The notes under the pieces: model-generated
Seen by the model: only the letters and a program-made list of their open reading frames with translations
Told to the model about the DNA's origin: nothing
Databases searched by the model: none
NCBI RefSeq assembly: GCF_900104175.1
Contig: NZ_FNIX01000004.1
Span: 489,022-553,021, forward strand
Source of the DNA: Lentzea jiangxiensis
GTDB lineage: Bacteria > Actinomycetota > Actinomycetes > Mycobacteriales > Pseudonocardiaceae
Reading direction: 5' to 3'
Length of the DNA stretch: 64,000 nucleotides
Translations under genes and position numbers: made by a program
Part shown: in pieces, positions 43,301-50,647 of the stretch
Numbering within the stretch: position 1 is the first letter of the stretch
Layout: every line of letters starts with the position of its first letter

Positions 43301-44773
43301 TCACTTCGGCGCTGAATCCCCCGACGACAGTTGCGAGCGCGGCACTTCGTTCGGAACGGCGTTGCTAAACCGCGCCTCGTTGAACGAGGCTTCACCGTTG
43401 AACTGCGCGTTGTCGAACGAGGTTTCGCCGTTGAACTGCGCCCTGTCGAACGCGGCGTCTTTGAACTGCGCCCTGTCGAACGAGACATCGTTGTTGAACT
43501 GCGCCTCGTCGAACCGGATGGCGCCATCGTTGAACCGTGTCCCGTTGAAAAAGGCGATGCCGCCGAATCGCGTCCCGTTGAAAACGGCACTACCCCCGAA
43601 CCGCGCGTCTCTGAACAAAGCTATACCACCGAACGACGCCTCCTTGAACGAGGCGTTGCCGTTGAACTGTGTCTTGTCGAACCAGGCAGTGGCGCCGAAC
43701 TGCGCCTTTTTGAACAAGGCGTCGCCGTTGAATTGTGCCTCGGCGAACCAGGCGGATCCGAATCGCGTCATATTGAACCAGGCGTTGTCGTTGAACTGCA
43801 CCTTGGAGAACCAGGCGTCGCTTTTGAACTGCGCTCTGCTGAATGAGGCGGCGGCGCCGAACTGCGCCTTTTCAAACGAGGCGGCGCCGATGAACTGCGC
43901 CTTTTCAAAAGAGGCGTCGCCGATGAACTGCGCCTTTTCAAAAGAGGCGTCGCCGTTGAACTGCGCGTTATCGAACCGGGCATTGCGAATGATTGCGTTG
44001 GTTAGGTCGAAGTCGATGAGGGTGGCGTCGGTGACGTCGATGTCGATGTCGGGCCAGAACGTGCGGACTGGGCGTGGGAACCATCGCATCCAGCTACGGG
44101 CGGGTGTGCGCGGTTGAAGGTGGTCGCGCAGGATGCGTTGGGCGGTGAGCCGGACTTCCCGTTCTTGCCGGGCTTCCTGATCGGCGTCTTTCGGCGTGGT
44201 CTCCGGGACGGTGTCTGGAAGAGGGCGTGCCCACCCAGGTCGCAGAGGTGCGCGTAGACCTTTGAGCTTGCTAGAGCCTGGAGCGCGGGGCGGGGTGTAG
44301 GGAGACCGCAGATAGGCACAGATGACGTCCACGATGGTCTGGCGGTGTGCCGGGTTGTCCTGGGCGACGCGTTCAAGGGCGTAGAAGCCGCCGTGGCGCA
44401 CAGCGGCCTTGTCCGAGCCGAGCTGGTCAACGGCCTTGACGTAAAGCTCGGTCAATCGGCGTTCGGTGGCGTCGTACTCGGTGGCTTGCTGGCGTCGCAA
44501 CGCCAGCGCCAGGGTGATCACAGCGCCGATGCCCGCGCCGATGGCCAACCCCGTGCGGATGGCGTCAAGCCGCTCCTGCGCGGTACCGGGGGCCAGCACC
44601 TTAATCAGTACCGTCATCGCGGCCGCCGTGCTGAGCAGCACAGGCACGACGACGGTCAGGCCCGGCCGCCACCAACTTGTCCCGCTACGTGATCTGCGCA
44701 TCAGGTGATCATCGCGCAACCGGCCAGGTTCTCCGCCCGGAATCGACTCGTCGGCGCCGTCGACCGCGCGCAT
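43301..44773 (-). CDS. Membrane-anchored pentapeptide-repeat protein (paralogue, opposite strand)
   Basis: 490 aa from ATG 44773 (internal ATG 44701 is possible). Two hydrophobic segments (about residues 35-60 and 80-100) are followed by the same helical block as in the other pentapeptide gene, with ELYVKAVDQLGSDKAAVRHG, FYALERVAQDNPAHRQTIVD and AYLRSPYTP. From about residue 270 the units read DASFEKAQFIGDASFEKAQF, AWFSKVQFNDNAWFNMTRF and so on to the C-terminus. The gene converges with its paralogue, so the two form an inverted pair within the tRNA-Ser element. Function unknown. Confidence 0.85.
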   Translation of the reverse strand: MRAVDGADESIPGGEPGRLRDDHLMRRSRSGTSWWRPGLTVVVPVLLSTAAAMTVLIKVLAPGTAQERLDAIRTGLAIGAGIGAVITLALALRRQQATEYDATERRLTELYVKAVDQLGSDKAAVRHGGFYALERVAQDNPAHRQTIVDVICAYLRSPYTPPRAPGSSKLKGLRAPLRPGWARPLPDTVPETTPKDADQEARQEREVRLTAQRILRDHLQPRTPARSWMRWFPRPVRTFWPDIDIDVTDATLIDFDLTNAIIRNARFDNAQFNGDASFEKAQFIGDASFEKAQFIGAASFEKAQFGAAASFSRAQFKSDAWFSKVQFNDNAWFNMTRFGSAWFAEAQFNGDALFKKAQFGATAWFDKTQFNGNASFKEASFGGIALFRDARFGGSAVFNGTRFGGIAFFNGTRFNDGAIRFDEAQFNNDVSFDRAQFKDAAFDRAQFNGETSFDNAQFNGEASFNEARFSNAVPNEVPRSQLSSGDSAPK

Positions 44774-44942
44774 CGCCGCAGCGGGCCGGATCTGAGCATC
44801 CGCTGCGGCACCGCTACGACGTTCTCGGGTCCTTCGTTTCGCGTCAGAACAGACTATGCATTAGCGACTCAGGATTCCGCTTCTGAGCTTGGATATATGG
44901 AAGTAGAGTTAGTGGCATCTTCGGCCGTTTCCCCGACAGCAG

Positions 44943-45132
44943 GTCAGCCACCGTCATGACTTGCACCCGCGCGGCAACGGTCCTGCTGTTGTTGAACGTG
45001 CCTCAGCGGGTCGTCCAGGAGTTCATGGGCTGGTCCAACGCGAAGGTGGCGGAGCGGTACATGCACGTCACCGAGTCCATGCGGCAGGACGTCGCGGGCA
45101 GGCTCAACGGGTTCCTCTGGGCACCCGAATGA
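44943..45132 (+). pseudogene. Tyrosine recombinase (integrase) C-terminal remnant, frameshifted
   Basis: The last 58 codons (from an ATG at 44956) read TVLLLLNVPQRVVQEFMGWS, then KVAERYMHVTESMR and a stop, matching the C-terminal catalytic end of phage-type integrases, with the nucleophilic Tyr in ERYMHV. The preceding HxxR box survives only in another frame (RHDL at 44952-44963), so an indel separates the two. About 300 or more N-terminal residues are missing. The fragment lies 62 bp from the intact tRNA-Ser, the usual place for an element's integrase. It cannot make an active enzyme. Confidence 0.75.
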
Positions 45133-45144
45133 GACTGGACGCAG

Positions 45145-45182
45145 CAGGGGTGGCTCACCGACTGGTGAGCCACCCCTGTTTG
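45145..45182 (+). terminator. Intrinsic terminator downstream of the integrase remnant
   Basis: Perfect 15-bp stem CAGGGGTGGCTCACC / GGTGAGCCACCCCTG around a 4-nt loop, followed by TTTGT. It lies 12 nt after the remnant's stop. Confidence 0.8.
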
Positions 45183-45194
45183 TCCTGATCAGAC

Positions 45195-45250
45195 TGCGGA
45201 AGCGGAGGGATTTGAACCCCCGGACGGTTGCCCGTCTCCCGCTTTCAAGG
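45195..45250. repeat. Right attachment repeat inside tRNA-Ser(TGA)
   Basis: 56-bp segment identical to 40682-40737. It begins 2 nt outside the tRNA 3' end and stops at the anticodon loop, the usual crossover position for tRNA-targeting tyrosine integrases. Confidence 0.9.
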
Positions 45251-45281
45251 CGGGTGCATTCGGCCGCTCTGCCACGCTTCC
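45197..45281 (-). tRNA. tRNA-Ser(TGA)
   Basis: Class II tRNA on the minus strand. Acceptor GGAAGCG/CGCTTCC, anticodon stem CCCGC/GCGGG with loop CTTGAAA (anticodon TGA), a long variable arm ACGGGCAACCGT and a T-loop TTCAAAT. It stays intact after integration of the element because the element brought a copy of the 3' half. Confidence 0.92.
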
Positions 45282-45309
45282 CCGACGCCACCGGCGTCAG
45301 CCGAGAAGC

Positions 45310-45786
45310 CTAGCCGTTCGACTCCCGCAGGTGTGTGATGACCCGGTCGAACACCTTGGCCAGCACCTCGCCCTCCTCGGGGGTGAGCAGGTTGACGATG
45401 TGGGCGCGCACGCCGCGGAGGTGGGTGGGGGCGGCCTCCACCAGTTGGGACATGCCCTTCTGGGTCAGTTCGGCGAGTACGCCGCGGCCGTCCTCCGTGC
45501 ACTCGCGGCGGGTGACGAGGCCTGCCTTCTCCATGCGGGCGACCTGGTGGGAGACGCGGGACTTCGAGGAGGCGACGTCTTCTGCCAGCTGGGTCATGCG
45601 CATGCGCTGGTTCGGTTGTTCGGAGAGGCGGACGAGGACCTCGTAGTCCGCCAGTGAGACCCCGTGGGTGTCCTGCAGCTCGCGGTGCAGGCGGTCCATG
45701 AGCATCGAGGAACCGTTCACGTAGGTGCGCCACGCCCGCATCTCGCCCTCGTCGAGCCAGCGCGGCTCCTGCTCGCTTGGTGTCAC
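45310..45786 (-). CDS. MarR family transcriptional regulator
   Basis: 158 aa from GTG 45786; the frame continues to 45903 but adds a basic stretch not typical of MarR. The winged helix is RMTQLAEDVASSKSRVSHQV followed by the RRECTEDGRGVLAELT wing. Helices on both sides (LMDRLHRELQDTHGV; LVEAAPTHLRGVRAHIVNLL) provide dimerisation. It lies between the tRNA-Ser element and the divergent secreted 5'-nucleotidase gene and may repress it. The ligand is unknown. Confidence 0.85.
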   Translation of the reverse strand: MTPSEQEPRWLDEGEMRAWRTYVNGSSMLMDRLHRELQDTHGVSLADYEVLVRLSEQPNQRMRMTQLAEDVASSKSRVSHQVARMEKAGLVTRRECTEDGRGVLAELTQKGMSQLVEAAPTHLRGVRAHIVNLLTPEEGEVLAKVFDRVITHLRESNG

Positions 45787-45905
45787 GAGAACAAGGCTAG
45801 ACGGCAGGATGACGATCCTGTCATTCCTCTGGAAAACGCGGCCTTCGCGAGGCAGACTCCTCCGCCGTACACGCGCGTTAACCTTGCCTTCGAAAGGCTT
45901 CACCC

Positions 45906-47621
45906 ATGAGTTCGTTCAGACGGCTCTCCGTTCTGGCGATCACCGCCGCCGCGGCCACTGTCATCAGCGCTACCGGGCCTGCCCAGGCCGATGTCCAGTC
46001 ACTGCGCGGTCGGGGCACGGTTGACGTGCGCCTGATCGGCATCAACGACCTGCACGGCAACATCGAGCCGCCCTCCGGGTCGTCGGGGCGCGTCATCCTG
46101 CCGGACGGCACGACCGTCGACGCCGGTGGCGCCGCTTTCAACGCCACGCACATCAAGAACCTCCAGAGCGAGGTCAAGAACTCCGTCATCGTCGGGCAGG
46201 GCGACCTGATCGGTGCTTCGCCGATCGTGTCGGCGCTGTTCCACGACGAGCCGACGATCGAGGTGCTCAACAAGGTCGGGATGGACACGACCGCGGCGGG
46301 CAACCACGAGTTCGACGAGGGTTACCAGGAACTGCTGCGCATCCAGCGCGGTGGCTGCCACCCGGTGGACGGGTGCCAGTTCAACGAGAAGTACGAGGGT
46401 GCGAAGTTCCCGATCCTCGGCGCGAACGTCACGCACGCCAAGACCGGGCTGCCGGCCCTTCCGCCGTTCTGGGTGGAGATCCGCGACGGGATCCCGATCG
46501 GCTTCATCGGCATGCCGCTCAAGGACGTGCCGATCCTGGTCGACCCCAACGGCATCAAGGACCTCGCGTTCGGTGACGAGGTGAAGGCGGCCAACAGGTA
46601 CGCCAACCTCCTCGACGCCATCGGCGTGAAGTCGATCGTGCTGCTCGTGCACCAGGGTGACCAGGTCACCTCGTCCGGTGGCGGCCCCAACGCGTGCAAC
46701 GTCGCCGCCAACAACCCCGGCAGCTACATCGCCACGAACGTCAGCCCGAAGATCGACGCGGTCTTCTCCGGCCACAGCCACCAGCACTACAACTGCGTGA
46801 TCAAGGACCCGGCCGGCAACCCGCGGCCGTTCATCGAGGGCCTCGCGTTCGGCCGTGAGCTCAGCGTCGTCGACCTCAAGATCGACCGCCGCACGCGCGA
46901 CGTCATCCGCGGCGAGACCAAGGCCGACAACAAGATCGTCACCCGCACGGTCACGCCGGACCCGACCGTCCAGGCGATCATCGACCTGGCCAAGCAGAAG
47001 TCCGGCCCGATCGCGAACAAGCCGGTCGGCACGATCAGCTCGGACATCCCGCGGGCGCAGAACACCGCCGGTGAGTCGCCGCTCGGCAACCTGATCGCCG
47101 ACTCGCAGCTCTTGGCCACCAAGGGCAACGGCGCGGTGCTCGCGCTGATGAACCCCGGCGGTGTGCGCGCGGACCTCACGTTCGCCAGCTCGCCCGTGGG
47201 TGAGGGCAACGGCGTGGTGACCTACGGCGAGATGTTCACCGTGCAGCCGTTCGGCAACATCCTGCAGACCGTCACGCTGACCGGCGCGGAGATCAAGAAC
47301 GTGCTGGAGCAGCAGTTCACCGCTGCCCGCCAGTTCGTGCTCCAGCCGTCGTCCGGCCTGAAGTACACCTGGTCGAAGGGCGCGGCGTTCGGCTCGAAGG
47401 TCTCCGACGTCACGCTCAACGGCGCCCCGCTGGACCCGAACGCGAGCTACCGCGTGACGATCAACAGCTTCCTGCAGGGCGGTGGTGACGGCTTCAGCGA
47501 GTTCACCAAGGGCAGGGACATCACCGGCGGCGGCATCGACCTGGACGCGTTCTCCGCCTACCTGGCGGCGCACCCGAACCAGGGCGCACCGGCGCTCGAC
47601 CGCATCACGCAGCTGCCGTAG
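45906..47621 (+). CDS. Secreted 5'-nucleotidase / metallophosphatase
   Basis: 571 aa. A signal peptide (about residues 1-28, ending GPAQA) is followed by a calcineurin-like metallophosphatase domain: LIGINDLHGNIEP, GQGDLIGASP, TAAGNHEFDEG and FSGHSHQHY supply the metal ligands. The C-terminal 5'-nucleotidase substrate domain contains AGESPLGNLIADSQL, MNPGGVRADL and a GGGDGFSEF aromatic clamp region. It thus hydrolyses extracellular nucleotides to nucleosides for phosphate or purine scavenging. A strong terminator follows. Confidence 0.93.
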   Translation: MSSFRRLSVLAITAAAATVISATGPAQADVQSLRGRGTVDVRLIGINDLHGNIEPPSGSSGRVILPDGTTVDAGGAAFNATHIKNLQSEVKNSVIVGQGDLIGASPIVSALFHDEPTIEVLNKVGMDTTAAGNHEFDEGYQELLRIQRGGCHPVDGCQFNEKYEGAKFPILGANVTHAKTGLPALPPFWVEIRDGIPIGFIGMPLKDVPILVDPNGIKDLAFGDEVKAANRYANLLDAIGVKSIVLLVHQGDQVTSSGGGPNACNVAANNPGSYIATNVSPKIDAVFSGHSHQHYNCVIKDPAGNPRPFIEGLAFGRELSVVDLKIDRRTRDVIRGETKADNKIVTRTVTPDPTVQAIIDLAKQKSGPIANKPVGTISSDIPRAQNTAGESPLGNLIADSQLLATKGNGAVLALMNPGGVRADLTFASSPVGEGNGVVTYGEMFTVQPFGNILQTVTLTGAEIKNVLEQQFTAARQFVLQPSSGLKYTWSKGAAFGSKVSDVTLNGAPLDPNASYRVTINSFLQGGGDGFSEFTKGRDITGGGIDLDAFSAYLAAHPNQGAPALDRITQLP

Positions 47622-47637
47622 CGGCGGCAGGCGGAAC

Positions 47638-47676
47638 GCCGCCCCGGTGACCCTGGTCGCCGGGGCGGCTTTTTTG
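47638..47676 (+). terminator. Intrinsic terminator of the 5'-nucleotidase gene
   Basis: 10-bp stem GCCGCCCCGG / CCGGGGCGGC followed by six T residues, 16 nt after the stop. A classic rho-independent signal. Confidence 0.88.
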
Positions 47677-47715
47677 CGTGCCCCCGTTGCTCCGTTTGAT
47701 CTAGGGTGGGGGCCG

Positions 47716-48291
47716 ATGTCGTGGTTGCATCGGCTCCTGCTGCTCGCCGGTCTGGTGACCGGTGCCTGGCTGCTGGGCGGCACCGGGCACGCGAACGCCG
47801 ACGTCCGGGTCGAGATCGACCGGCTGGAGGTCGGGCTGGAGATCCCCCTCGTCGACGTCGGTCTCCAGGTCGGGACGGGGCTCGCACCGCCCCAACCGGA
47901 AGCGCCCGTTCCGCCGAAGCCGGCCCCGCGCGTCGAGAACCCCGCGCCATCGGAGGAACTCCCGCCGCCCGCCCGGCCTGCCGTGAAGCCTCCCGTGCAG
48001 GCTCCCGTGCAGGCCGAGGCGCCCCAGCAACAACAACCGGCACCACAGCAGCAGCACCACGCACAGCCCACGAACCCAGCGCACGTTCCCGAGCAACCCC
48101 AGGCGGAGCAGCCGACGCCCGGCACGCTCCCGCAGAGCGGCGCGGGGACGTCCACCGGCACGCAGATCCCGGTGGGCACGCTGCCGCACGCGACGCGGCC
48201 GCCCACCACCACGACAGCGCTCGTCAGCACGGAACAGCACGACGTCCCGCGCTCCGTGCGCGCGGAGGAACCGACGTTCTCCCCGGACTGA
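47716..48291 (+). CDS. Exported proline-rich protein
   Basis: 191 aa from ATG 47716. A signal peptide (LLLLAGLVTGAWLLGG, cleavage near GHANA) is followed by a short structured part DVRVEIDRLEVGLEIPLVDV and then a Pro/Gln-rich extended region with APVQAEAPQQQQPAPQQQHH. No sorting signal is visible. It lies 65 bp upstream of the chaplin-like gene and both are exported, so they may act together at the surface. Function unknown. Confidence 0.72.
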   Translation: MSWLHRLLLLAGLVTGAWLLGGTGHANADVRVEIDRLEVGLEIPLVDVGLQVGTGLAPPQPEAPVPPKPAPRVENPAPSEELPPPARPAVKPPVQAPVQAEAPQQQQPAPQQQHHAQPTNPAHVPEQPQAEQPTPGTLPQSGAGTSTGTQIPVGTLPHATRPPTTTTALVSTEQHDVPRSVRAEEPTFSPD

Positions 48292-48355
48292 TCCCGGCCC
48301 GCACCTCCACGGCCAGACACAGGGATCCGTCTTCGCACTCCAGGGAGAAACAGCC

Positions 48356-49117
48356 ATGCGCGAGAACCTCAACCGCACCCTGTCCGCCGCTCTGCTGACC
48401 GGTGGCCTGCTGGTCGCCACCGCCGGCTTCGCCCAGGCCGTCCCGGTGCCGCTCGACGTCGACGAGGAGGTCCGCGTCGGCAGCCTGCTGAGCGTTCCGG
48501 TCGAGGTCTGCGGCAACGCGGTCAACGTGCTGGGCACCGGCGACGCGACCTGCCGGGACAAGCCCGCCGAGCGCGTCCAGGCCGACAAGGCCCTCGTCTC
48601 CGCGCCCGTCACGGTGTGCGGCAACGCGGTCGGCGTCGCCGGTGGCGGCAACGGCAGCTGCGGCGACACCGGGCCGAAGCAGGCCAACGGCTCCGTCGAG
48701 GCCCCGGTGACGGTCTGCGGCACCAGCGCGGCGGTGCTCGGCACCGCGAGCGGCGACTGCGGCGAGACCGGGACGCCCGAGCAGCCGCAGCCGGAACCGG
48801 AGCAGCCCGAGCAGCCCGAGGAGCCGCAGCCGGAGCCCGAGCAGCCCGGCGAGAACCCCGGCGACGAGAACCCGGGCAACGGCACGCCGGGCGGCGACAA
48901 CTCCGGCAGCGACAACTCCGGCGGCGGCGACACCGGCGACGACTCGGGAGCCGGCGCCCCGCAGACCGGCGACAAGGCCTCGCAGCGGGCTTCCGCGGTG
49001 GTCCCGGCCCTGTCGAGGACCGGTGCCGACCCGCTCGAGTTCCTGCTCGCGGGCCTCGGCCTGATGACCGCGGGTGTGATGGCCCGCCGCGGCGCGAGGC
49101 GCACCGGGAAAGCCTGA
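48356..49117 (+). CDS. Chaplin-like cell-wall-anchored protein
   Basis: 253 aa. Signal peptide (residues 1-28), then three repeats of chaplin type: VPVEVCGNAVNVLG (about 47-60), APVTVCGNAVGVAG (about 83-96) and APVTVCGTSAAVLG (about 116-129), each with a second Cys 12-13 residues later. In Streptomyces chaplins coat aerial hyphae as amyloid. A Glu/Pro/Gly-rich spacer leads to LSRTG (219-223), a hydrophobic helix and a basic tail, a sorting signal like that of long chaplins but with Ser in place of Ala. GGGAGAAAC precedes the ATG. The repeats are shorter than the usual chaplin domain, so the family call is probable, not certain. Confidence 0.75.
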   Translation: MRENLNRTLSAALLTGGLLVATAGFAQAVPVPLDVDEEVRVGSLLSVPVEVCGNAVNVLGTGDATCRDKPAERVQADKALVSAPVTVCGNAVGVAGGGNGSCGDTGPKQANGSVEAPVTVCGTSAAVLGTASGDCGETGTPEQPQPEPEQPEQPEEPQPEPEQPGENPGDENPGNGTPGGDNSGSDNSGGGDTGDDSGAGAPQTGDKASQRASAVVPALSRTGADPLEFLLAGLGLMTAGVMARRGARRTGKA

Positions 49118-49143
49118 TCGACAAATTCCGATCATTTTTCACA

Positions 49144-49178
49144 AATCGCCCGGTGGGAGTTTCTCCCGCCGGGCGATT
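49144..49178. terminator. Intrinsic terminator of the chaplin-like gene
   Basis: Inverted repeat AATCGCCCGG-N-GGGAG-N3-CTCCC-N-CCGGGCGATT, a 15-bp nearly perfect stem 27 nt after the stop. Confidence 0.8.
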
Positions 49179-49691
49179 GCTGTCCGCACTGTCGATCTCC
49201 GCAGGTCACCCGTCTGACTTCACCAATTCAGGTTTCGCGTGAAGTGTTGATAAATACGGCGATCAAGCGCATGCTCGACAATGAGCTGGCAACCGGCAGG
49301 TAAATGAAGTGGACCGCCCGGTGGCCACGCCCAGAAGGGGTAGGTGGTGCTGTGCAGGTATCTCCTCGCTGTGGCGAAACGCGGTCTGTCGCATCCCCGC
49401 GAGTGGATCGGACGTGACCGGTCCGGTCGCGACTGTGTAGCGACGGACACGAGGTTTCGGGTGCCCAGGCGCCGTCAGGCGTCGCTCCGCGCACTTCGAC
49501 GCTGTTGAGCTCGGCATCGGTGTCGTCTCGTGGCGTCACCGGCTGAGCGCCACGCCAACCTCCGTGGGCCGTAGTCGTCACAACCACATGGGAAAGCCTT
49601 GGTGCGGTGCCCCGAAGTCGGGCGCCGCACCAAGGCGCGTTTGGTGCTTTATCGTTTGCGGCACCCAGGGGGTCCTTGGCAGGAGGATGCG
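49179..49691. other. Intergenic region, no gene recognised
   Basis: 513 bp upstream of the zinc metallopeptidase. Several overlapping minus-strand frames exist (49220-49587) but none has a ribosome site or a recognisable product. The AGGAGG ribosome site of the downstream gene lies at 49681-49686. The promoter of that gene should be in the right half. Confidence 0.5.
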
Positions 49692-50588
49692 GTGCAGTTC
49701 AACGAAGGCGCGGGACTCGACCTTTCCCAGGTCTCGGACCAGCGGGGCGTCGGCGGCAGGGTCGCCGGCGTCGGCGGTGGCCTCGGCGTGGTCGGTCTGA
49801 TCATCTACTTCCTGTTCCAGCAGTTCACCGGCATCCAGCTGCCGGCGGGCGGGCTGGAGGGCCTGGGCAGCAACACCCAGGTCGAGTCCGGCCAGCTGGC
49901 CGAGAAGTGCAAGACCGGCGCGGACGCGAACCGCGACAGCGACTGCCGGGTCGTGGCGACGATCAACTCGATCCAGGCCTTCTGGACCGACCAGTTCGCC
50001 CGCTCCGGCCGCAGCTACCAGGTCACCAAGACGAACTTCTTCCGCAACAGCGTGAACACCCGCTGCGGCAACGCCACCTCGGCCGTGGGCCCGTTCTACT
50101 GCCCGGCCGACTCCCAGGTGTACATCGACCTCGACTTCTTCAACGAGCTGCGCACCAAGTTCGGCGCGACCGGCGGTCCGTTCGTCGAGGCCTACGTGCT
50201 GGCCCACGAGTACGGCCACCACGTCCAGAACCTCCTCGGCACGTCCGACCGCGTCAACTCCCGCACCGGCCCCACCTCCGACTCGGTGCGCCTGGAGCTG
50301 CAGGCCGACTGCTACGCGGGCGCCTGGGCCAAGGCGGCGACGACCACCCCGTCGGCCAACGGCCAGCCGCTCATCACGAACATCACCCAGGAGGACGTGA
50401 CCGCGGCGCTCGACGCGGCGGCGCGCATCGGTGACGACTTCATCCAGCGCGAGCTCGGCGGCGGCCAGGTCGACACGACCCAGTTCAGCCACGGCAGCTC
50501 GGCGCAGCGCCAGAAGTGGTTCACCACGGGCCTGGAGACGGGCGACCCGGCCCGCTGCAACACGTTCGACACCAACAACCTGGGCTGA
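49692..50588 (+). CDS. Neutral zinc metallopeptidase (YpfJ family)
   Basis: 298 aa from GTG 49692, with AGGAGG five nucleotides upstream. A single membrane helix (about residues 20-45, GVVGLIIYFLFQQF) anchors it. The extracellular part carries the zinc motif HEYGHHVQ (about residue 176) and the supporting LELQADCYAGAW, both diagnostic of the neutral zinc metallopeptidase family. Two Cys pairs (NTRCGN/FYCPAD) may form disulfides. Substrates are not known. It converges with the M28 aminopeptidase gene across a shared terminator. Confidence 0.92.
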   Translation: MQFNEGAGLDLSQVSDQRGVGGRVAGVGGGLGVVGLIIYFLFQQFTGIQLPAGGLEGLGSNTQVESGQLAEKCKTGADANRDSDCRVVATINSIQAFWTDQFARSGRSYQVTKTNFFRNSVNTRCGNATSAVGPFYCPADSQVYIDLDFFNELRTKFGATGGPFVEAYVLAHEYGHHVQNLLGTSDRVNSRTGPTSDSVRLELQADCYAGAWAKAATTTPSANGQPLITNITQEDVTAALDAAARIGDDFIQRELGGGQVDTTQFSHGSSAQRQKWFTTGLETGDPARCNTFDTNNLG

Positions 50589-50602
50589 CACCCACCGACG
50601 AG

Positions 50603-50637
50603 AAAGGCCGGGCCTCCCGAGGGAGACCCGGCCTTTT
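50603..50637. terminator. Bidirectional intrinsic terminator
   Basis: Stem AAAGGCCGGG / CCCGGCCTTT(T) between the convergent zinc metallopeptidase and aminopeptidase genes, with a T run on the plus strand and a matching T run on the minus strand. It can stop both transcripts. Confidence 0.85.
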
Positions 50638-50647
50638 CGTGCGAGAC

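Larger units (their letters stand above)
40682..45250. mobile_element. Small integrated element in tRNA-Ser(TGA)
   Basis: The region is bounded by a perfect 56-bp direct repeat: the left copy at 40682-40737 and the right copy at 45195-45250, the latter being the 3' part of the intact tRNA-Ser(TGA) gene and ending at its anticodon loop. This is the layout produced by tyrosine-recombinase integration into a tRNA gene. Inside are two convergent pentapeptide-repeat genes, and adjacent to the tRNA a truncated, frameshifted tyrosine integrase. No excision or replication gene is recognised, so the element is probably immobile. Direct repeat and integrase remnant are seen; the integration history is inferred. 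Confidence 0.8.

Noticed and set aside
41690..44420. Whether similar blocks in the two pentapeptide genes form an inverted repeat or mobile inverted segment.
   Set aside because: The similarity follows homologous protein domains in opposite orientation and is diverged at DNA level, so it is explained by paralogy.
49220..49587. Three overlapping minus-strand frames of 76-119 codons upstream of the zinc metallopeptidase.
   Set aside because: No ribosome sites, no recognisable product and mutually overlapping, so none was annotated.
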